From the NCBI RefSeq assembly GCF_000516985.1, contig NW_006917101.1, positions 1,116,001-1,180,000 of the forward strand: 64,000 bases of DNA, given 5' to 3'. Under the pieces are notes generated by a model. It searched no databases. It was not told the origin of the DNA and was given only the letters and a program-made list of their open reading frames with translations. The position numbers and the translations under genes are program-made. Shown in pieces: positions 10,794 through 20,772 of this stretch. This stretch comes from Pestalotiopsis fici W106-1 (taxonomy: Eukaryota > Ascomycota > Sordariomycetes > Amphisphaeriales > Sporocadaceae). Position 1 is the first letter of the stretch; each line of letters starts with the position of its first letter.

Positions 10794-13700
10794 CTATATG
10801 AAAGTCCCCTTCTCCGGACCAAAATATCCTCTCTCTGGGATTGGCAGCAGCCCAGTACTGGACCCATCAATCCCAGCCAACGATACGGTATTGCCCCACC
10901 ACTTCAGGCTGACCGGATCATATTCCACGGCAAAGAATTTAATCAGAGCGCAAATGGCGACACCAGCCGTCAGCGCAGCTGATAGCACGTAGTTGTATTT
11001 TTCCCACCAGGCCAACCTGTTTTGGGTAGTACCATAGGTGAGCATATAAAGTGCAGCTTGGGGGGAATTGGTCAAAGCTTACCTGTGCTTTGGAAGCCAG
11101 TACATGAAAATGTACGACAATATGAACCCAGGCGTCTTGTAAGACAAATTGGACGGTGCCCAGTGCTGGATGCCCTGAATGATGAGAATCGGGTTCAGCC
11201 ACAGCAGCGAAGCCACAAACGGGAACAAGGTGCGGTCGAGGAGGGCAAACGTGCGCGGCCGGAGCTGGACCCGGAGCTTCTCGCGCACGCCGGGCAGGTA
11301 CCGCGGCCCCAGACTCTGGCCCGCCAGGAACACGAGCGCAATCAGGGTCCCGATCAGGAAGCACCACTTGAAGAGCGGGTAGAGCCCGTTGAACATGCGC
11401 TCCGACCCCAGAAGCCCCCACATGAGCGAGCTGGTGTAGAGGGGGGCGCCGTCATTGGCGCAGGTGAACTTGCTCGGCTGATCTGCCGTGCAGAGGCCCT
11501 TGACGTTGTTGAGGATAAAGTCTTGTGTTCCAACCGCCACAAAGCAGGTGATGAGAATGGTTCCGATCTGGCTTCGGAATACTGCCCGCGGCGCGATTTT
11601 GCAGTAATGTGCCATCTTCTGGTCCTGGACGTAATTGTCGCCATATCCGGCCAGGGCCCATGAGCCCAGAGTCTGCGCAAAGAGGAATGCGTTGGGGTTG
11701 CCGGGGAGGATAAAGCCGGTGATGACTTGTATCAACGATCCGAGTCCCAGGTTTGTGCCAGTGGTTGCTGACAGAAACGACAGAGGAACGGCAAAGATCA
11801 AGTTGATGCCAATCATCAAAAAGACCAGCCACACTGGTGTGTCGAGAGGATAGATCTTCAGGAATATGACTGACACGACAATGGCCGCAACCAAAATGAG
11901 CAAAAACCACCAGTCCGGCACTTCAGGATATTTGGACATGAGGCGGTTGTGAATATCCATTGCACCCTCAAAGTTGCCCTTGCCGCGCCTCAGACCCTGG
12001 TAAAAGTCGACATATGCCTGAGATACTGTTTTCCATTGGTTGAACATGATGTAGAGAAAATATACGGGGTAGAATGCAAAGTTGGCTCCCACGGTGAGTA
12101 CATAGCCCGCCGAGTAGAAAGGCGGAGAATATTCCTGATACAAAGTGTGGTTCAATTTGTTGTCAATGACAACCTTTTGCACTTCATACGCAGTTCCGTC
12201 GTTGGCGAATGCCGAGGAAGAGTTGATGGGAAGATAGGCCGTATTGTACATCTATTTGATACTTCATGTCAGTGCTTACCGTTCAAGAATGAATGTATAG
12301 GTTATTGAAACTATTGATTTCCCATGGATTCTTGTAATAGATTGCATAGAAATTCGTGAGTTGCTGTGTACGTACTATTAATGGAATCAGTATTTGAAGA
12401 CACAATGGTGGGACAAAAGTGGGTGAACAAACCATTTGAATAATATATGCCCAAAATTATCAGGCCACCAAGAATGCTCTAGACACAAATTAGTATCTAC
12501 TTTCTGAAAACGTTCTTGGTTATGAAGTGGGCTTTTCGCACTTACACCAAAGTATTGCGTGCACGTTGCAAAAAATGGCATAGCCAGGGCGGCATAAGAA
12601 GACGTCGCAACATTCCAGTCAAAAGTCGTGATGGGATTGAAGAGTCCAAGGCCCAGCGACGACCCAGTGAGGATAGCCAGAGTAAAATTCTCTGGTGCAA
12701 TCCAGGTCATCCAGTTGAATGTCGACAGTGCCGTGAATAGATACCCAGGGAACCAGTAGTAGACGAACATGGAGATTGTGCATACATAGAAGAAATTATA
12801 TCTCGAGATGGTCCAGCCATATATATTCTCTTTTGGCTCCGGGGTGGTTAGAGCTCGGTTCATGGCAATGGTCGGCAGGATCGTCGGCCACAGTGCCTTG
12901 ACGGGATAGACGCTGAATCGGCGAAGGTAGCCGGCGAAACCCATGCCCATGAGTTGAACGAACAGAGTCAGCATGAGCTGGTAGCCAAAGTTGACGAATT
13001 TCTCGCCATAGTACACGTCGGACTTTTGGACAAGAATCATTCCGTAGCTGTTGGTGGTATAGATGGCAATATTGTACGTGATGGTAGCAAACATTTGCTC
13101 CTTGAATGTCCAGGGACCCGGATTGAGTGAGTGGCGAACTCCCTTCACGGTGATACCCCAGTCGGGCAGCGCCTTTTCGAGGAATTTGGCGCAAGGGTAC
13201 AGCAAGATTTGAATGACGGAGCCGCTCAGAGCTACTAATGTCAGTCTCTACTTTCAAATAATTCAATAATTCTGACAGAAGCAACTCACTGATAGACGGG
13301 AAACGACTATTGAAGAACGTCGACATGAAAGTTCCTATCACGGCCCATCCGATGCCAAGAAAGTAGGCTCGGAAGGTCTCGATAGGCACATGAGTGTCGT
13401 CCGTATGCTCGGCAACAGAACGCACGCCCGGATACGGCGATGAATATCTCATCAACACCGCGTCAATCCTAAGGTCGCGCTCGTAAAATTCTCCATACGC
13501 CTTGGGTCCCTCGAGCAGCCGCTTCATGCGATCTCTCATTTCCGAAGGAAAGTTCCAGTCATCGGCGTGAAACTGGACGGCTTCGTGAAGGATCTCAATA
13601 GCCTCATCCTCGCTCATGCCATTGATCTTGTCCAGAATGTAATCAGCCTCGCCGTTGGGGGCCAGTTCTTCCAGCATCTTGTGCGGGATCTGGTCGGACA

Positions 13701-13797
13701 CCCGCTCGGTAGATGCGCCTACGGGCGTCTTCTCCGGATCCGGCCTCGACGGCGCGGCGTTGACCGCATCATCTGCTACCTCGATGCTAGTAGCCAT
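10794..13797 (-). CDS. OPT-family oligopeptide transporter
   Basis: Predicted plasma-membrane proton-coupled importer of small peptides. Placed exons are 13797-13290, 13231-12546, 12478-12433, 12251-11083 and 11016-10794, about 875 residues in total. The N-terminal 110 residues are hydrophilic. Many hydrophobic segments follow, and recognisable OPT landmarks include NSRFPSI, NPGPWTFKEQ, NAIYTTNSYG-like sequence, the W-rich GYLFTALSTFNWMTW stretch and the terminal LAWWEKYNYVLSAALTAG segment. The small 46-nt exon encodes SILGGLIILGIYYSN. The join between its end (phase 1 at 12433) and the exon opening with MYNTAYLPINSS at 12251 (phase 0) cannot be made with any single canonical intron. Either a microexon with weak sites lies in 12432-12252 or the gene carries a frame-breaking change. 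The upstream region is rich in GATA sites. Confidence 0.88.
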
Positions 13798-13932
13798 GTT
13801 GAATGATGCTTATGTTTTCATGTCAATTTTGTTCTCAAATAATTCAATAAATGGCATAAACAGATCAAAATGTTAAATATGATTTCAATCGCTGTCTGTT
13901 TTCATATTGAAAATGGGATTGCTGATCGCTCG

Positions 13933-14609
13933 CTATCTTTAGCCGAGCAAAGTCTGGCAGCGGGCACATTGTTACCGGATGGCACCTCCCGTCATGGTTC
14001 GATAGTCTATCTTCTTCCGCATGTGAGCAGTGACTATCTGAACCAACGTTACATGGGATTCGTAACTGGCAGATAATGGGACTAATCCTGCAGATGATTC
14101 ACGGTATTTTCCGCCGGTTATGGCAAGCTATCTTTTGCTTTGGCCAATTCCCCCATCCCCGAATCGACCAAGTCGACCTAGCATTGGCAGGGGATATACT
14201 CGAGCCCGGGGTATTTAATGCCTACTCGCGCCGCGGCGACCAATTTGGGGTCGGGTCATTGGAGTCAACGAACCGAACCCCGCATTTCGTGTCGTGTCGA
14301 GGCCGGGGCCCTGAACAGTTCTAGATAACATCGGTGGAGATTTTCTTGTCGATCTCGCGGCAACGCAAAATCCTAACAAAGGTGTGTTTCTTTTATCTCT
14401 GAACTTTTGAAATCTACTGTTGAGACGCCGTATCAGAGTTTGTATACATCTGCAACAGATGTCAGAGTGTATGTTTCATTGTTCTGTCCCAATAAGTCAT
14501 GTAAACGACAACAAGTTTGTGTTTACCCTGAATTTCAATAATATGTAGGCTACATTTCATTGAGTGAAGGACTCGGAAGCGATCAATTCTTTTTGCCACT
14601 CTTAGATAA
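13933..14609. promoter_or_regulatory. Cluster of nine HGATAR (GATA factor) sites upstream of the OPT gene
   Basis: HGATAR sites on either strand occur at 13933, 14000, 14007, 14034, 14071, 14128, 14323, 14393 and 14604, that is 0.14-0.81 kb upstream of the OPT start. GATA factors of the AreA/NIT2 type use this motif to activate nitrogen-scavenging genes, which suits a peptide transporter. Uniform base composition would give about two sites in this length. The rest of 13798-14984 is intergenic, with no gene seen. Confidence 0.5.
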
Positions 14610-14984
14610 TTGTAACACGGCTGACGGAGCACAATCCCTTATGCTTGTCAGTGCTAGCCATGTAGGTACTGGTTGGAGAAAGCCTTCCTATAATCCGGAG
14701 ATATCATGAAGACTAGTATATATGACTTGTCGAGTTGGCGAGCAATTTGTTGCAGCGATCACCCTTGTATTACTGCTTGACGCCACCTATTATATCCGCG
14801 TATCCACAAGCATCTTGCCGATCACAGAGCTTCGATGAAGCCTTGGCACAGAAGCGCAATCAAGTGGGAATGGAAATGAAGTTCCTGACAAAAGCCTTGA
14901 TGAAGAGATGGCCCCCTTTGATGAAAGACAATAGAGGCATACACATCCATTATCCTGTGGAATTATGCAAAGACAAGGCGACAC

Positions 14985-15985
14985 TTAGTCCTCGTACACA
15001 AACGGCTCTTCGCGTCTCTCCTTGCGCCATCGATTCGTCGCCTCGAGCGCCCCTGGCAAGCCGTCGAATAACCACCTCCACTTCCGCAGTGCCCCCTCGG
15101 ACACCTCCCAGCCCGACATATCCCAAGGAGGCGACCACGCAATGATGCCGCGCCGCTCAACGTCGTCGTCGGGGAACCCATCAAATAGCCCACCGACCGA
15201 GTCGGCCCACAGTTCGTCTTCGTCAAAGGTGCCGGCGGCCCGGATCAAGCGGTCGCGCCCCACGGGAGAGGGAAACGTATCGATCCAATCGCCGTGAGGC
15301 ACAGTCTGTTGCAGAGTTGTCGGCAAGAGTGTCGCGGGGATGCCTTCTGGATTAGTTGGATACGGTAGCACGTGAATCCTCTCTTCGTCACAGGCAAGCG
15401 GAGTGGCGAGGATGCCTGAGATGAGAGTGCGGTTCACGACCATGGCACGAAGCGTGTTGTATTGGAGGAGTATGATGAGATGATCTGATGACAGCGGAAA
15501 TATTATGTCAAACTGCCCCCTTCTTCTCGCTTCCACCTTGGGGAACAAGGGACTTTCCGCATCATATGCTCGTTTGACACGGGATGCTGGGACGATAGAG
15601 ATTGATTGTTGGTTAATGTCCCAGCACTGGACGAGGGCCTCTGATTTGATCGGTTTCCTTGTCACGATACTCTGTGATTCATTCTGCTTTGCTAAAGCCT
15701 TGCGTTTGCCTTTTGAACCGTTAGTCTCTACAATAATGGGACTACTCTCGATCTCGCTGACCATAACTCCATCTCCGATGACGCAGGCCAGTGGCTTACT
15801 TACGGTATGCCCTTGTATTGAGTCTAGTCTGTGCCCGTCTGCGTGCTGCAGCATCCTTTGTTCCAGTCCAATCATCCTCTATACTGATTGCCTGATTCTC
15901 GTGAGCATGTCATGTCGGTTTGATGACTGGAGACTATTGACTATATACCTCGGTCAGTTGCGGCTTCGACGCGAGTCGGATGCAT
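14985..15985 (-). CDS. DUF3425 protein with divergent bZIP-like basic region
   Basis: Probable transcriptional regulator of the fungal bZIP/DUF3425 class. I rebuilt three exons, 15985-15949 (37 nt), 15878-15804 (75 nt) and 15727-14985, giving 284 residues. The first ATG sits in a CACCATG context. Exons 1 and 2 give MHPTRVEAATDR followed by EDDWTGTKDAAARRRAQ, then TRLNTRAY. This is the EDDWTG plus basic-region opening seen in this family. The third exon holds a lysine/arginine patch (KGKRKALAKQN) and the DUF3425 domain, with YNTLRAMVVNRTLISGI and the late WSPPWDMSGWEVSE segment. A single-exon reading starting at 15875 would miss the basic region. The gene is divergent from the SDR gene, so the factor may control that promoter; this is inference. 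Confidence 0.82.
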
Positions 15986-16106
15986 GGTGCTGTCAATATG
16001 TCCGGCTGATGCGCACTCGATATGATGCTGGTGGACATAGCGATGGCGGCGATGGAGCAAATGAAGATGGTTAGGGTAAGTTTCTTCAGCTGCAGCAAGA
16101 TGGCTT

Positions 16107-16722
16107 ATGCAGCCTGCTCACATTAATTCCGAAGGATTCAGTCCCCTACTATTCTGTAGCTGGGGCGCAGTTAGACATGGGCCATTTGCACGGCACGGTA
16201 TCATTGGCCAAGTACTTACAATGTCTAACTAGACCAGGTCTAGCATCATGCAACCTGCTCACATTTCTAGGGTCACAAGCTCCCGAATCGTCCGTGGAAG
16301 GATCCCCTATTGTGTACACCTTCTCCAGCATAATATACGTTAGATCGGTACATGCCCCGTATTTCTTTGCTCTGGTGTGTCTGGTATCTTCCCTTATCCT
16401 TTCTATGGTACGATACGGCTTATAGAAATTTCTAGCAACTGCTGTGGGCACCGGGCGAAGAACCTCTATAACAGCCAGTATTGAGCAGCACAAAATATAT
16501 GGGAGAGTACGTGGTAAATCACTGGATCCAAATATGGGGCTTCGTACCGATCTAACGTTTATAATGCTGGAGGAGGTGTACTGTGTATGATGGAGATACC
16601 GGTGGATTCGGGCAGTTGGCTCACTCGCTTGGCTTATTGGGGTTGGTATTATCATCAAGCCTCGATATGCCTCGCCTGGGCGTGACATGATTGGTCCCAA
16701 TTTCATGCAACTTGCTCACACT
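16107..16722. repeat. Three 18-bp direct repeats in the divergent promoter spacer
   Basis: Near-identical 18-mers of the form ATGCARCYTGCTCACAYT occur at 16107-16124, 16248-16265 and 16705-16722, all on the + strand. The last two flank the inverted repeat at 16282-16612. A perfect 15-bp palindrome, CTAGACC-A-GGTCTAG, lies at 16229-16243. The spacer between the bZIP-like gene and the SDR gene runs from 15986 to 16920 and holds no supported gene. Confidence 0.65.
16282..16612. repeat. Imperfect inverted repeat (foldback) with ~84-bp arms
   Basis: The left arm is 16282-16366 and the right arm 16530-16612. Read as reverse complement, the right arm matches the left through CCCGAATC, then GTACACCT.CTCCAGCAT, then ACGTTAGATCGGTAC and GCCCC.TATTT at the same spacing. 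A 163-bp loop separates the arms and contains the palindrome TAGAAATTTCTA near 16422. Similarity is highest over the inner 55 bp. It may be an old MITE or foldback element, or a duplicated promoter block. Confidence 0.65.
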
Positions 16723-16920
16723 CCAATGCTGAAAATAATACCAAATACAAGCAACAGGGAGAGACATTGTTCTATAGAGTAATATAAAGATGACACTGGC
16801 TACTTGATCTTCTGTGTTTTGTTTTCACATCATTCAAAACACACCATTCAATCTCACATCGAAATATCTATCCTGTTTTTATTTGCCCCAAGATACCGAA
16901 CCACTTTCTCATCTCGAAAA

Positions 16921-17953
16921 ATGGCGTTTCATCCAGACACTCTCACTGATCTCGGGGGCAAAGTTTTCATAGTTACTGGTGGAAATTCTGGCATGTCAGT
17001 GTCTATCCACACCTCTTACAATAATATTCGAATAATGACTGACATGACTAAAATACAGAGGCTTTTACACCGTATCCCACCTCGCAGAACACGGCGCCCA
17101 CGTTTACATGTGCTCGCGGTCTCGGGATAAAGGAAACGCAGCCATCACCAACATCAAACAGACACATCCCGCAGCGCACATTGACCTCCTACAAATGGAT
17201 CTCATGGACCTCTCGAGCGTTGTCGCAGCGGCCCAGCACTTTCTCACTCTCGAAACAACCCTACACGGCCTAGTCAATAACGCAGGCATCATGGCGACGC
17301 CGTTTGAGATTACCAAAGATGGGCACGAGGCTCAATGGCAGACCAACTACCTCGCTCACTGGGTCTTTACCGAGAAGCTGCTGCCGCTCATGCAAAAGAC
17401 AGCCAAGACGCTTCCTCCCGGTAGCGTACGCATCGTCAACCTCACTTCGTCGGGTCACTTGGCCTCTCCCAAGGGCGGCATCAATTTCAACGACCCGTCA
17501 CTCAAGGATAGCAGCAAGTGGACGCGGTACGGGCAGAGCAAGCTTGCCAACATTCTACACGCCAAGAGCCTAGACAAGGTGTACGGTCCCGGATCTCCCA
17601 GCGCGCGAAACGGAGAAGGCGAGATTTGGGTTTCATCTGTACATCCAGGCATGGTCGAGACGAATATTTCCGCATCAGTAGAGAGTCCCGACACGGGGTT
17701 CGGTATGGGCAGCGTGTTTTCGGTCGCGCGCAAGTTTGGATTGATCTGGCCTGCCGACAAGGGGTCATGGAACACTCTGTATTGTATAGCGAGTGAGGAT
17801 ATGAAGGCGGAGCAGAGCGGCGGGTATCTCGAAATCTTTGCGAGATTCGGCGAGCCAAAATGTCAGAATGCTGCAGCCAAGGATGAGAAACTAGCAGAGA
17901 GGTTGGAGCGCTGGACTGAAGAAATGATGAAGAGGGAAGGGTGGGTTCAGTAA
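16921..17953 (+). CDS. Short-chain dehydrogenase/reductase (RDH12/WWOX-like)
   Basis: Predicted NADP-dependent oxidoreductase. Exons are 16921-16994 and 17059-17953 (64-nt intron), giving 322 residues. The intron interrupts the cofactor motif: splicing restores TGGNSGIG at residues 19-26. NNAG at 98-101, the catalytic Ser in LTSSGH (about 155-156), and Tyr182 with Lys186 (YGQSK) complete the classical SDR active site. Arg45/Arg47 after strand 2 (CSRSRDKG) suggest NADP(H). Substrate is unknown; family members act on lipids, retinoids or xenobiotic carbonyls. The gene is divergent from the DUF3425/bZIP-like gene. Confidence 0.9.
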
Positions 17954-19392
17954 TGGTGTCAAGCGCACTAGATGGACAAGCTCATCTGGGTGAAGCTTAA
18001 GGCGAAAAAGATGTAGTTTCTTATCTCCATAGAATTTGATAGACCATTCATCTCACTTGCAGTACCGCAACACTTATTGCAATAGGGCTGTAAAGTTGTC
18101 TGCAACTGTGAAGGCCGAAATTGAGATTTTGAAATTGATAATCAAAGGGTACAATACCTCGTTCAATAAATTCAAAGACGCAGAGAATCTTCTATTATCT
18201 GCGACACTGGAACCCTTTCTAGTACTCATGATGAATACATTTTTTACTCGTGGTGGTAACTCACTCGGCCTGGATCCGTCCAATGGGCCACTTGCTGTGA
18301 TTTTGTCTTGCGTTTCATGGAACAGTCTGACCGATGGTGACCTGGTTTATGTGGACGAGGAAGAAAGCAAGCACTTTGAACCATCGACGACGAGGCAGAG
18401 AGTGAGTATGTGGGAAGTGTTTTTGATAAAAATCTGAAGGGTTGAAGCTACGGATATAAAGAATGATGACATCCAGCCTTTTGCAATCGCATGAGCCACT
18501 CAATATGTCATATTCTTGCATTACATAAGAACAAGAAGTAAAATGTAATGATCTGAGCCTAATGTCAATAAGTACAGCGCATAGCATCGCATGCCAGGCA
18601 GAAATCGGGGCGGCGAAAAGATTAAAGAATCAATCATTTTGTCAAGGAATAGTTTAGTTGGGTTCTGGCAGGCCATGATCCTTGTTGTTTTCATTTTGCA
18701 AGAAATGTGACCGAGCGGATGGTTCTCTCCAGCACATGCACCCCGGCAACAAGCAGGTCTCCAGGTAGGAATGCCAACTTGTTCATAAAATTTTGCCATC
18801 AATCCGCAGGGTATCCAAACAGTAGACGGCAGCAATTGACCTGGCTGACCTTTTTCTTACGGTAGCCAAGTAAATCAGAGCTCTTGAATATTTCGAGTGA
18901 GTGAGCACCAACATGCATGATGCATGGTCTGCCGGCGGGCACACAGGGGGTTATTGTCCTATAAGCGTAAATTAAGCGCTGAGCAAATAAAGCGGACCAG
19001 ACTTGATACCGCAACCAAGACACCAGAATTGGACATCGCTACATTGGCGCGCGCGTAACTTGAAAGTAGGTCGACTGTTGGGTTTCGAAGCCTGGGAATC
19101 AACGTGCTCTCTGCAATGTATCTAGACGAGTGCTGGGAATAGACTGGATCAATGACTTTCAACTCTAAAATCCCAGGGGTCTAAGAAGGCGGCACTACCT
19201 AAGTATACATACATTATAGACAAAGGCTGTCCCCTTCGTCTTATGATCATCGTTTACTACAATTTACAAGGCTGTTTATTGCAGTATGTCTTCCGATTTT
19301 GCTTCCCCACGGTCGAGGATCTAGTCTTCATATAACTCCTTAGTCTTGGAGCATTGGGTATTTGACAAAAATTCTTCATCTATCTGTCGACA
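17954..19392. other. Intergenic, no supported gene
   Basis: A 133-codon open frame at 18036-18437 has no domain, AT-rich codon use and no recognisable homologue, so I do not call it. The rest is AT-rich promoter and 3' sequence. Confidence 0.45.
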
Positions 19393-20336
19393 ATGACTGT
19401 ATTATGCAGCTTCGTGCTGCTCTTTGCAACGCTCGTCATGGGGGCAACGGAATTCGTCAGTCCAGGCCCATCCGCCTCCACATTGGACCCGTCCATATCA
19501 AACGCGATACATCCTGTGGGCTCCAAATTTCACATTGCCTGGTCAGGAACGAATCTCACGAGACACATGTCTGTGGTTTTGTTTCAATACAATGAAACGA
19601 GCGGGGGCTTGGTATACCCATTCGAAGATGCCACACGTAAGTATCTTTTGAAATGATGCCTCTAGACTGCGCAGTTTTCAACTCGAGCATACGATACCGA
19701 CGAAAGAAGGAATGCTAATATTGTATGATAGCATCTATGCTGGGTGCGGAGTCATTCGACTGGACTGTAGCCACGGACAAGAACCTATCGGCATCAACCT
19801 TGTTTCTGTTCAACATTTTTTACGAGGGAGACACGAGTCCAAGCGCTGTGAGCGAGACCTTTCGCATCACCGACGACAGCACGACCTCATCTTCTACCAC
19901 TACCACATCTAGCTCAACGACTTTTGCGACTTCAGCGAGTCTCACTGGTTCAACCACTTCTACAATTTCGACGACCCCCATCAGTGCAGCCAGCACGATG
20001 ACCTCTGCAGTCGACACAACTGGTGCTGTTACCAGCCAAACATCATTGTCGTCTGCAGAAAAGAATGCCGACACCGACGGGCTGAGCATGGGCGCAAAAG
20101 TCGGCCTCGGCGTTGCTATTCCCGCAGTGGCGCTTCTTGGAATTGCCGCAGGATACTGCTTCTTCCGACATCGAGCAGGGAAACAGAAGAAGCATCATGT
20201 TGACAAATTGGTGACACAAGTAGAACCTCAAATGTACCAGGAACCTCCCAATCCGCCACCATACTATAGATACGAAATGGATGTGGTGAATCCCCCAACA
20301 ACACACGAACTATATGGTGATTTTACAGGTCGATGA
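19393..20336 (+). CDS. Single-pass, Ser/Thr-rich cell-surface protein
   Basis: Exons are 19393-19636 and 19732-20336 (95-nt intron with GCTAATA branch), giving 282 residues. A signal peptide opens the protein (MTVLCSFVLLFATLVMGA). A folded N-terminal half with N-glycosylation sites (NLT, NET, NLS) follows. Then comes a roughly 80-residue Ser/Thr-rich mucin-like stalk. One membrane helix (VGLGVAIPAVALLGIAAGYCF) is followed by a basic cytoplasmic tail with PPNPPPYY. This architecture resembles WSC/Mid2-type wall sensors, but I see no WSC cysteine pattern, so sensor function is only a possibility. It probably sits at the plasma membrane with the stalk in the wall. Confidence 0.8.
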
Positions 20337-20772
20337 TGGATGTGGTACCTTGCCAAAATGTAGGAAATTGGTTAATAGAACTCCTGAAGCATTCATGGCG
20401 GCACATAATGTAGCAATTGAGCTTGTTGACTCACTTCTCAAGCTTGTGTTTCTGTCTTCCGATCGATGCCTAACTCAGTCTGCGAAGCTCAAATGAACAT
20501 AGTCTGATAAATTACTTTCGTTCCTCTCCGTTCGGGGTCTTGAGTTACGAAACATTGATGACTCAACGTATGATATACTGTCTTTCTGTATCTGGCATGG
20601 CTGGAACGCAGTCTGGATCTAATTCTAGAGAAGACATAATTGAAATATCAGCTTTTAGTCTCTTGATGGTTTGATGTACTCTAGTTGTGCCATTCGAATA
20701 AAGGGAGGTTTGCTCCCTAGTAGTATTTCCTAACCCCCAAAAGTTGTATCAAGACCTCCGTCAAACTTCTGA
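20337..20772. other. Convergent 3' intergenic region
   Basis: This is the space between the convergent ends of the surface protein gene and the 740-residue gene. It holds 3' UTR sequence only, and no gene is seen. Confidence 0.5.

Noticed and set aside
16149..16706. 185-codon open frame on - strand in the SDR/bZIP spacer
   Set aside because: It spans the inverted repeat, has no domain and no coding-type codon use; the palindromic structure explains it better.
18036..18437. 133-codon open frame on + strand
   Set aside because: AT-rich codons, no recognisable domain, no splice-compatible extension.
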